Assembly: GCA_037367405.1 (NCBI GenBank)
Contig: JAZKJV010008882.1
Location: forward strand, 1,860,001 to 1,924,000
Direction of reading: 5' to 3'
DNA length: 64,000 nt
From: Ottelia alismoides
Lineage: Eukaryota > Streptophyta > Magnoliopsida > Alismatales > Hydrocharitaceae
Shown here in pieces: positions 26,801 to 38,800 of this stretch; position 1 is the stretch's first letter; every line of letters starts with the position of its first letter. The position numbers and the translations under genes were made by a program. The notes beneath the pieces were generated by a model, which was not told the origin of the DNA, ran no database searches, and saw only the letters and a list, made by a program, of their open reading frames with translations.

Positions 26801-29800
26801 TAAGTTGTCGGATCTTTAAGTAAATAAATGAGATCGCCTGTGATCTCCAACAATTAGTCATAGATTTGATTTTTAAATTTGGTCGGTTAATTAGTTAGAG
26901 TCTAATTAGGATAATTAGTTGTTCATTTAAATTAATTTACTATTTTTGTAATCTCATCCCTCCTATATAAAGGGATGAGGGTCCAATGTTTTTAGTCAGT
27001 TCAGTGATATGAAATTTTGAGATTTATTCTCTATCTCCACCTCTCTCTTTCCCACCCGCGTGGTCTACACGTGTTCTTCTTCTCCAAACCCCTCGTATTC
27101 CCGACGAGTTTCTTCTTCTCAACCCCTCTATTTCTCCTCTACCAAAAATTCCACAAAAATATTATTTTCCCGTCAACGCCAAAACCCTTCTGCATCAAAG
27201 ATGGAGTGGATGCTAGTGATAATGTTCAAAAGAAGCCCAATAGCAGCATCCGGCTGATTCAACAGTTTGCAGCTTACTCAACAGAATCCAAAGGAAACGA
27301 AGCTTTAAACAGTTGCAGCCTGTTCCACTGAATGATGAGAGGTGGTTCTCAAAAGAGATCCAAATGAAAAGAGGTGATTGATTCCAAAGCATGTGGCAGT
27401 CCTCTTGTTGTTGAGGATAGCCAAGCAGCAAAAAGGAAAAGGATATTTAATTGATGGTATATTATGGTGGAGAAGAAACCGTAGGTCGAAGTTAATATAC
27501 TCCCCTCATTGATCCTTTTTAGTAAGCCAAGTTTCAATCTTACAAGAGACTAGTTGAAAGAAGTGCAGCAACAAAATAAAAGCCAGATGAATTGGGATAA
27601 ATGGCTTACCATGAATAGTTGTAGAAAGGATTTTGCCTCAAAACTTGTGAACGAATCAATGTTGTGAAGCCGAATACAAACAAAGAGTGAAATGGGAAGA
27701 TGCCTCTCTTAAAGGAGAAAGAGGTGCATGAGATTGAGATTGAGGAAGACAACTCATGTCTTTTAGCTTCCGAGGTGCACCATGTGCTAAAGAAGATATT
27801 TGAAGGAGCCACTTCAATGGTAGCAAATAAACTTCAAAAGACCGATCACCAATATTGCATTGGGAAAGATTGGACAATTCAGCAAATAAATCATGTGATG
27901 GAATCAGATGAAGGCCGCACAGGAATCATGTCAGGAATGGATAAAGATGAACTTGCAGAATTGCAAAGGAGGTTGCAAAATCATGATAACTAAGGTGCTC
28001 TTCCATAGAAAAGAAACTTGATGAGAAGTACTTGGTGAGCAAGCGCAACAAGCCAATGGAAAAGGCTCACATCAAAGGGGAAGCGTTGCTCTGAGGACTT
28101 GCCTCATTTTCTATTAAGAATAAGAACTTGAACTTGTCGAACATTTTGGTCTTCTCCTCATTTCCTTGCTACAGGGTTATTTTGGCCAAACATAAATATA
28201 CTTTTATTTATGACATGCTAGCCATAGCTATGGTTTACATTTGCTTTTTCAAAGCCTTTTAAGCCATAGCATGTATTTTAACTTTCCTTGATGTAAGGCT
28301 TCAAGCCCCTCACACTATGGCACTGTCACGTATACATCATTTATGTTCAATGAAAGCAGTTAGCCCAGCCACATAATATCGGACTTGTGAGTACAAAAAT
28401 TGCCATGCAGGCTCAATTTCTTCCTTCTTCATTTCTTCTTGTTGATGCAACTATATCCACTTTCAAAAGAGAAATAATCACTTTTTGTTGTTAACACAGT
28501 TTTTTAAAATCTTCAATGAACATCCTCTCTGTACCCTCTTGAAATATGCCATGTGTCGCCTTGTCAATAACAATGTCCATGATGATCTCAGCATGTAAAT
28601 CCTCCCATCTAACTCCCTTATCCTCCTGTTTCTTGATCTCTTCATGTAATTCTTTAACACCCTGGCAGGAGCAACCGATATCCCTTCTGCGAGGTCTCCA
28701 CATCCAGCCCATAGTCTATTAAGAGAAATCCATTTCTTCTAATAGTTTCTGCCAACATCTCCTCAACGAGAATATATGTTTGCTGCAACTGCTCTTGCCT
28801 TGATGTATCAACATCCAACTTAAAGTGCCTTGAACGTTTGGCCTCATGATGATGCAATTTGAAGAAAAACTCTAGCTTTAAGCTGTTGCGACTACGAAAC
28901 ACCATCTACAAGAAGGTTGTCCTTTGACAAGATACTGTCATCATTCAAAGCAACATGATGTTCAGCTTTCTGCTAGCCACTGTTCCATGCAAACCTTGAC
29001 CCTGAGTTCAGTTGTTACTGCTTGTGTGGATGCAAGTGCTCCAAGCTGCTGTACAACCAAATGGCCATTGAGAGATTGCTACTGTGAGAGGAAGAATCGA
29101 GAAAAATTCTTAATTGAATCCTTATGATGGCATTCAATCCCATCCACAACCAAAGTCTCAGACCTTGTTCATCCTCTTGACAGTTTGCTTCCCATCAACC
29201 TTTACCCAAACCTTCTTGTAGTTATCATTCCCTTCATCTTTCTTTCTCCTTTACCCGTTTTACACTCTTCCCAAGTAAATGGAATAGCCTGACAAATGGG
29301 ACAAAATTTTGGGATCTTTTCATAACAATTGGTTATTTGAAAACCTGAGTACCACTCGGAATCATCACATTAGCAATCCTAGGCTGAAGGAGTTTAATCG
29401 CAAGAAATATCCTAAAATAACTAGGCATAGTGAAATCCATCACATCTATATCCAAATTAATAAACTTGAGGAATAGATTTGGCCATCCCTATATTGTCCA
29501 AATGGACATTCAAACTCAGTGATGAAACCAAAACAACTTGAGCGGTTTTTAAAGTTAGGAAACCATCTAAAAATGGTCGCACTCCTACCATGGCGTTTGG
29601 GGACACCTAGAGGAAGCACATCCATATCTTATTTGGGCTTGCCACTATTGGAGAAGATGGTTGGGACGAAGGCATCATGTCTTTGTAGAGGAGGTCGGTT
29701 GGTACTAGTGAAAGCAATTTTATCAGCTATCTCAATTTCTATTTTTTCTCAATGGCAGTAGCTATCTCTTGGGATCCCGGAGGTAACTTGAATTGCGGGC

Positions 29801-32800
29801 GAGACGGTTTTTTTTTGAAAGTCTGCAATTTAGGGGGTAGTACTCGGTGGTACCCTCCCCATCAAAATTTCTTACTAACAAAAACCAAAAGCAAGGAAGT
29901 TACATAGCTAAAACATCTAAACCACCCTTACATTACAAAAGCACTACAGCACCCAGTCCTCAACCAGCCTTTTCGGAAGGAAAGTCACGTTCTCCTCATA
30001 AAATCTTTGTCTAGAGAATAACAAATCGTTTCTGCCACGCCAAATCGCCCATAGATAGGCCATTGGAAGAAGGCGAACTCTCCTTGGTCTATCTTTGTTC
30101 AAGTGGATCGAATTCCAAAACGATTGGAAGCCATCGAAGCGGCACCAAGGAATCTCTGCATTCAGCCAAATCTGAGAAACCACAGGACACGCAAAGAAAA
30201 GTTGATCAATGGTTTCAATGGCATTGTCACAGATCACACATTTGTCCGCAATCATTCCCAAAAGTTCGACGCACCGGTCGTGAGTCAAGAGTCGCTTACG
30301 TCGAAGAAGCCACAGAAAAATCCCCACACGTTCCGGAAGGCGAAGAGACCAAATTGTTGCACAATCCCTGTTCAAGGACTCCGAACTCGCCGGCGATGGT
30401 CTGCAGATAGCCCCATAGGACCCCTTCACCGAGAAAGGCCCAACTCTCCAGCCCCAGTGATCTCTTCCCACAGTGGGAGCCCCCACATTCCTCACGGCCT
30501 CAAGGAGATCAAGGAACACATCGAATCTTCTGTCGGAGAAGTTGGCGGAGAAGGTAGGGCACCAAGAACCATCAACCCAGCAACTCGCCACCGAGCAAAG
30601 TTTATCATTTGCCAAGGCAAATAAGCGAGGAAAACGAGAACACAAGGCTCCCGCCCCCGATCAATCGTCCACCCAAAAAGCAAAGTCGTTTCGACCCCCC
30701 AGAACCGGCTTGAACGACAGAAGATTCTTCAAAAAAGACTTGAACCCACAAAAGACGGCTTTTTGTCCTACTCAACTGAGTCAGCAGGCATCCTGCTCAT
30801 GGATTGGGATCTGTTACTCCGCATGTAAAGAGCAAAGGCTTAGGAGTATTCAAGCTAAAGAAGATGAACTAGGCTCTGATTGTGAAATCAATCGTACGAA
30901 TTCGGGGTGAGAGAACAATTTTGCTTGCCAAGTTGGTTCGTTCAATTTATGGGATTACTTTTGAGATGTGTGTGCAGCCTATCATCGTTACTTCACCGAC
31001 TACCTGCAAAGGCATCTACATTGTGCTCCCCGATTTTGGACCATCGCTGAGACCGATGATAGGAAATGGGAGAAAATTCAGATTCTGGAGTGATGATGGA
31101 ACATAGATTTTTTTTGATAGATGATGGAACAGAAATGAGCACCATGTGTCATTGTTTTATGGATCCCTTCATCATGACAACTGGCCAGTCGATGCCAGTA
31201 TTGGAGTGTTTGTCCTGTGATGTTACGACACTTCTTTGGACAGTATCAGAGATTGGAGGAGTTTTTGTGTTTCTCAAGATCCATGGCTACAAAAAAAAGG
31301 CCCAAATGGTGGAAGGAATTTGTGGATCTGGCGAAAAGGCCATTTCTCAGTGAAGAAAACGTACAGGATTGTATATGTACCTGCAGTGTTTGATCCAGGC
31401 ATACTCATATGGGATTGGGGATGGATTTAGAAATGGAGGATTTCTACATGTGTCAAAGTTTTCCCCTGGTTCGCAGACGTGGGCACATCTAACGACAGCT
31501 TATAGGACAAGTTTGTAGATTACATACTTTGTAAAGAGAGACGAGAATAAAAACCATCTTTTTTGCTGGTACAAACTTCAGATGAGCATGGGAGGAAGCA
31601 CATCTTGTTGAAATTGCTCACAAGGATGTTGAAGCTATTCGCAACTCTATTGGTGGCAACTAGATGAGCTCAATAGATGGTGAAAAAAAGAGATGCCTTA
31701 ATTGTGCTATCTCGATGACCAGCAATGGAGTTATCTTCAGGCGAGAATCTATGTAGAAATTGTAGTTAAGCAATGCTAGAATGCACTTTAAGATGGTTTT
31801 TAACTCTTAATGAAAAATTGAATTAGCTGCACATCTTTCAGATTATGGACCCCTTTCTCTAAAAAAAACTCATGCAATAGCTTCTATTCTACAAGTGCAC
31901 ATGATAGAACGCAATCTTTCTCCACAGAGAATGTGATCAAAGTTATACTTAGAATCAAGCCAACCCAATTAAAGCTCCCCGACCTTCTTACATCTTCCTT
32001 TCAAATATACTAAGAATCAAATGAATCCAATTAAGACAGTCTGTGTAGCCTTTGTACTTTATTAACACTTGATGAAAAATGAATCAGGTGCACATCTTTC
32101 AGGTTCTGGACCCCTTACTTTCTCTAAAAAACTCTTCCTTAGCATTACTAAGATTTTTCTCCCAGCGGCTAACAGATTTTTCCTTGGTTAATGTTCGTCA
32201 TCAAGAAAATACTCCTTCAAGTACCCTTTTCCACTGTTACTTTACATTTTAGCAGACAAATTATGATTACTATTATTAACTGCAGTTTTTGTAATGTATT
32301 TCTTCCTACACCTTGCGCGCACCTTCAGCCATGATCCGAAAGGAAAAAGAAACTCCCACAGATCGCCAAAGTCAACAATCCTCACAAGCAATTGGCCAAA
32401 CATACAACCCACACCAATCACACACTTAGCCCCGTAAAATTAAGGGCACAAACGCCCACAAAATGGTTGCTCACCCAACAACCAAGGAAGAAACTTTAGA
32501 TTTTCACCAGCAAAAGCTCTTACCACAGCAACTTTCAGACCCTCAAATGGTAATCCTTCCCAGTAGCAATGCCTCAACATATACAGCCACCAAGTCAGGC
32601 TCACAGCAAATGAGCGTCTAAATCAGCATCAATCTAAACAAGCAAGACTCCAAAGCACCGGATCCAAACAATGAAACTCCAGTCGCAAAATCTTCACGAT
32701 GCAAAACCCTTAAAACATATCTAGCACCTAGTTCCTGAAGAAACCCAACAATAGAAGATTGAAATAAAGATCTTGAGGTGAGGGATCCAGATCTGGAGGA

Positions 32801-35800
32801 TGATGATTTATCTACCAAAAACAAAAACATAATGTGATTTCGAGCATAAAAAACAAAGATGTAGGATACACATGCATTGCTTTGGAAGTCGCCCCACAAG
32901 GGGCTCCAATTGAAAGGGTGGGCTTCATCTTTTAAAAAAAGAGTTTAATGGAGCTGCCCCCGCGTCGTTTTTGGTGTTTTTTTATTTTTTTGAAAAATAT
33001 CACCATGTATATTCATCCCTATATCCCTCCTATATGCCATTCGAATGTCGTCAGAAACAGAGACTCCTACGGCTCCATCGAGATGATGTCGATTTAAAAA
33101 ATCCTGTTACCGTTAAAAAATGGCTGTCTGGATGGAGGCCGTAGGAGTCTCTGTTTCTGACGAAATTCGAATGGCATGTAGGTGGGATATAGGGATGAAT
33201 ATACATGGCAATATTTTTCAAAAAAAAAATAAAAATGCCGAAAACGGCGGGGGTGGGGGGGGGGGGGGCAGCCCCATTAAACTCTTAAAAAATGCAGGAT
33301 ATTAGCAAGGAATTTTTCCATGATCGGATAAATAATATCTGAGATAACAAAAATGCTAGATGGAATTGTTGCAACATCTCATGTGAAAGGAGAAATCCAC
33401 ATGTTTTGTTGCTGGATTACCCTCTAAATTATAAAAAATTCTTACAGAATACTCCTGGGGTAACCCTACAACCAAACATAACAATCATTGGTCCTTTCCA
33501 CCACAAGCACCAGTTCGATCCCAAACCAACATGGCAACATTAAAGTCACCACCATCCACCACAAAAATTGAAGTATTTCCACAGTCAGTTTGTTTAACCC
33601 ATAAGTCCCCACCAAATGTCGCATGTTGATCTATACCCCCATGCTGCCCCCGAATGTCGCATATGTGGATCTATACACCCATGTTGCCAGAAAGCAGTAG
33701 TCATTTGTGTTCCTCTAAAATATGAACAAATTTTTGCTCAACTTCATCATGTCCAAAAAAACAAAAAGCCCCCATTTCATCCAACAAGCAAACCTCCAAA
33801 TCTACCATATGAGGCCACTGCTTTGAACCCCTTAAATTTGGTCCCCTTCTCACCACTACAATAGTTAGTCCAATCCAAGGTTTTAAAAATGAAAGGCTAA
33901 ACTAGACAGTTTTCCAAAATCAAGGCATGTGTAGTCTCGAGGTCTGGCCAAAGCCTCATCACTCCACCCAAAAATATGCAATTTAATTTAAAAGTAAAAA
34001 AATGTACTAAGCCTTCTCCCACTATAAGTAGGGTCGGCTACATGGATTCTTGCTCAAATCCATGTTGAAAGATTCGACTATTTTTTACACTGATCGTCGA
34101 CTATCTAACGCAACCCCTGCAAGAATGGGATTTGAACCATGGTCTTTTGTGTGGTAGACACACTGTACTACCACATTAAGTGGGTTGTCAATTTAATTTA
34201 AAAGTATTTTAGAAATATTAGGGAGACATTATCAAACAAATCTCCATAATTGTCTCCACTTGCCATTGCAATTATAAGAAGAGAGCCAAGTTGACAAGAA
34301 ATTAAAGATGCCTTTCCATATTTTATGTAATGCCAGTATTGTTGTTTAGAACAAAGATATGTCATAGGTATTGATCATGTTAACTGTTAAGTACACAGAT
34401 GCTATTATTCTACATGGAATTCTCGATGTTATGCAGTGGGAATTTTCTCTAAGACCTTGCCGCTGAAACATCAGATTTGAATAAAATTTCTGCGAACGTA
34501 ATGCTTCCTAAGTTCCATTTTGAAGGACAGATAGCATGGTATGATTTATATATTTGGATTTCTGCATAGCAATTTCAGTGACACTGGGAAGACACTTCAT
34601 ATTGCAACAAAGGAACTTTAAAATAAAAAAATCTACTGCCGGAGAAACTGAAGTCAAGGCCGACAAGGGTGAGGCGGAGATTGCAGCCCCGGCCTCTGCT
34701 GCAATAATGGAAGACCGTGTTCGGAAGTGTGCCTGTAGGCTACAACCGAAGAGGACAGCAACGACAGTAAGCTGCACTTGCAGCAGGGAAGGGCCGGCGC
34801 TCAGGCATCACTGTCATTAGGACTTGGGGGTTGAAAATATGGAGGGAAAAAACGAAGGCATGGCCATGTGGGCGCGTAAAAGCAAGTGGAGGCGATTAAG
34901 TTCCCTCACAGGCAAGGCACCCACCTTGCCTCGCCTTCCCACCTCAGCATCTCATGTTTGCCTCGACCTTGTGAAGCGCTCACCTTGAGTCCAAAGGCTA
35001 GCACCTCATCTGAGTCGCTTCTATGTCTTAAGACGCTCTTTTTTATTCAAGGATCCAATCACTCTACCAAAGCCTCATGTGAAAAGACCATGCTTGACAT
35101 CCACTTACTTAGGTAGCATCCCATCATCACCATCCTCTCAGGGGAGAGCAGATCTGAGTTATTATCTATGAGTGATTATTTTGCAGATCCAAACAACCAA
35201 AATCAATTTGGCAAAGTAATTCTCCATAACAGGCTGCTTATTAGAAATTATTTTCTTAGTTAAAATATTCAACACCATTCATACTAAGTGCAATGATATC
35301 TTCCACTTGATACAAAATGGACGACGGAGTATATTACAATATGATTAGAAAGATCAATATCTATGATTAGTAGAAAACCAGCATCAAAGAAACAAGGAAC
35401 CAGACAAACACAACTCAATCACAAGAAAGAAATCAGATCATCAGCAATAAAAGAACAATAATAAGTGTTTCCAAACATGGGAGCCTGGAATCGGAAAGAA
35501 AATGTTACCATTACATTTGATAATGCCGCAAGGGTTTGTGCTTGCGAAATAGTTTCTGAATAATTCTGATCAACAGGTTGTGCAGTACCAGAGAATGCGT
35601 AGTTAGGCATAGACGATGTTAAGTTATATTGAAGCTCATTAGAAGGATCAGAACTAGCCGATCCTATGACTGCAGGTTGTGGGGATGCTAATCGATCGTA
35701 GTTTTCAGCAGGTGTACTCGTCTCGTGGTCCAAATCTTCATCAGAGGTAGTCCTCAACTGTTCCCCGTTGTAATGCTCAGGATTTCCAGTATGAATGCTG

Positions 35801-38800
35801 CACGAGAACTAATAGATTAATCAAAATAAGAAATGTCAATTGAGTTTACATACACATGTAGGGAGTCCTGAAGTCGAGGACGTGAGCAAGACACCCACCT
35901 AGCATCCAAAGGATCAACGGGAACCTCAGCAGATGCAGAGGATGCCTCCAAGGTACTCTTCTGAGATTTAGACAAGAGGGAACCAGAAAAGTTTGCACTA
36001 ATACCAGATCCGAAGCTGCCGAAACTCAGATGTGAGCAGTCCACGTTTACTTGCAGATGATCAGGAAATATAACGCTCGGGTTATTATCCCTCGATCTTT
36101 CAACAATCGTTTCATTTTGCAAGCTCAGTTGCTGCATGTTAACCACAACTGAGGAAGCTTCCGGGTTATCCTCGACTGAAATTCAAAAGTGGATTGTGAG
36201 AAGCAATAAAAAAGAAGATAGAAATCCACTGTTTCTGATATTTCATCAGGCATTATATAAGTTGCCTGGAAAACAAGAGTACAGACATTACACCTGTTTA
36301 TCATTAAATTTTGGATTTAGAGCATGGAAAGCATGTGCATTTTTTGGTGTTCAAATATAAAATACCCTAACATGATGGATGGATTTTAAAATACAAATAC
36401 AGAATATCATTTTTTTGGTGTTTTTAGTTTATGTATCGGAAAGTGAATAGAAGCACGAGATGCGATCAGGAGAGATTTCTTAAAAGGTAATACAGATTCG
36501 TGCCTATCACAATAAATGGAGACGTTATACTAGCTCAAATAAATTTGAACTCACGATCGTCATTAAGTATAACCTTAAATACTCACATGTTGTAGAACAT
36601 AAAGACAGACCACCACGTTTTTCTCACTTTAAAAGGTATAGTATAGCATATAGCACTTTTTATCATACACATAAAACGTCGATTTTTTATGAGAATGACA
36701 GGTAAAACAATTGATGAAGAAAAACAATAAAGTGATGCAATATGCAATTAAAAATGTGACAAATTAAAGATAATGGCTCAATAAGACTAGCAGGTTACCG
36801 GTCCATGTTGAAATCATACCAACAAAACAATGAATCACAGAACAAGTTTTTTTAAAAAAGAGAGACAGGTATAAATAGTTTTAAAAAAAAACAACTATAA
36901 TATAGTACCAGGCTGATTTATAGAAGGGGCATTTCAATATAAGAATGAGATATTCAAAGCAAGACAACAAGATTCCCTACAACACTTTGCTTTTGTTATT
37001 GTCCTACAACAAAATGCAGATATTTCAGAACATGTAATTTAGCATCAGGTCCTCCTTTTTGAATAAAAATAAAATGATGGCTATCCCAAAAGTTTGGACA
37101 TCTAAAATTTTCATTAGGTGGTCTCCAGAAAGAAAAACATTCAAGTGGTCAAAGCAAAATTACAAGCTGTAGGGCAAACCAAGCAGCAGCCATACCCAAA
37201 AAAAGGGTGCTAGGCAAGACAACCAAACTGATCCATGAATGGTGAGCAATGGCCATGACCATCACCCAATGAACCTCACATCTAAATTTTTCATCAGGTT
37301 GTCTCTTCAGAAAGATATTCATTCCAGTGGTCCAAGCAAAACTAAAAGTTAGAGATGCTAGGCAAGACAACCAAACTGGGCCACGAATGATGAGCAATGT
37401 CCACAACTGCGTCACCCAATAAAACCTCAACTTCTAAATTCATTAAAAAAAATGGGGAGCTGTGATCATGGCTGAAGACATGTCCTTGAAACTTTTGGGA
37501 ATTTTACGGGGTTAAAAATGAGGAACATAAGATTAAAAAAATATAGACAGTGAAAGAAAAGAAGGGAGAGAAATAGAAGAGACTTTTGTTCTTTGATTTC
37601 CTCTAACAATGTGATCTACATTACTACATGCACGATTAAAACAAATATGAGAAAGGGGTGAGAATAAGATAGTAATTCATGACCAGTTGCTTTGAGTCTT
37701 TCCAAAAGAAAGACCAACTTTTTGATCCTAAGTTTATTGTTAAAGAAGATCTTGATGATTCAGCATTTCTTGTTCAAACCCCATGTGCACATTTGAGGTC
37801 TATTTCTAAGGATATGCCCCTTTTAAGAGATTGTCGTATACGTGAGGGACCATCTAACAGAGCCAAGATTAGTGTGAAGACAAGGAAACCATCGTATCAA
37901 TGATCAGAGTATGATAGATATTGGGAAAAAGAGTACTACGTATATCAGCATGATCCAGCTTCTCCTTCCATGTCATAGATGGAATAATCCTTCATAAGTG
38001 CATTAGTGACCACCAGAAATTCAAACCCGGATCATCTCCAATTATTTCTGGCAGAGTCTACCTCACTGCATGATCTTCAACATTCAAACCAAAGCATTAC
38101 ACTCAAACCCACCCACTGAAATCTTAGTCCAATGGTTAGTTTATATTATAAGGGGTCATTTCGACCAAGGTTTTAAATCTCGATTTCGATTTCGTTTCGA
38201 GATGCTGAAAAAACGAGACAATTTCGAAATTTCGTCGAAATTTCGACGAAATTCCGACAATTTCGGCCAAAATCGGTCTAGATTTGTGAAGGAAGGGCAT
38301 ATGTCGACATTTCGATTTCGATTTCGGTAGGGTCTCGAAACCGAAATTTCGCCGAAATTTCGTCGAAATTTCGGGAAATTTGAAACACTGATTTCGACTT
38401 CGTTGTGTCAGCAAAAATTGAACATAAAAATGCTCAAACTTGAAGAATTGGGAGTTAGGTGTGGGAACTGGTTATTAGTGTTTGAGTTTAGTTGCATACC
38501 CATGAGAATGGAAATCACGAATAGGTGTTTATTTGAGTTTAACTGCATCACCATTAGAATGGGATTAATAGAGGTGCATGAGCTAAAACCCCCTTATATT
38601 ACAATTTTATGGGAAAAAATAACAAAGAAAATACAGCAATAAGATTGCCTCTAGCGTAATGTAGGCAAGTTCTATAATCATGATTCATGAACTACCAAAA
38701 ATTCTTGCACCATGGTTAACTTTAACTTGTTTTATTCCTTGATGTGTTCTACCCATACAAAGCACCCAAAGAACTAGAAATTCCTTCGTCTACTATAGCC

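Larger units (their letters stand above)
24945..27197 (+). mobile_element. Complete non-autonomous LTR retrotransposon, 2,253 bp
   Basis: Two 471-bp LTRs (24945-25415 and 26727-27197) differ at 10 positions, about 2%. A perfect 5-bp target duplication AAGAT flanks them (24940-24944 and 27198-27202). A primer site TGGTATCAGAGCA matching initiator tRNA-Met starts 2 bases after the 5' LTR. A purine tract (agcggaggagag) precedes the 3' LTR. The 1.3-kb internal region has one long frame but no protease, RT, RNase H or integrase, so movement would need enzymes from another element. The LTR ends TGATGCAG...CTGCATCA are an 8-bp inverted repeat, longer than the usual TG...CA. Confidence 0.95.
24711..27331 (+). 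pseudogene. Unidentified open frame split by the LTR element
   Basis: An open frame at 24711-24944 ends IAFYFED exactly at the left target duplication. Skipping the LTR element and one duplication copy, it continues in the same frame as GVDASDNVQKKPNSS to a stop at 27331, giving 121 codons in all. I recognise no family. It could be coincidence in AT-moderate intron DNA or an exon-like relic of a captured gene. Confidence 0.3.

Noticed and set aside
33997..34188. A tRNA gene
   Set aside because: A and B box-like sequences are present, but the molecule cannot fold as a tRNA and is flanked by an 18-bp duplication. It is a SINE.
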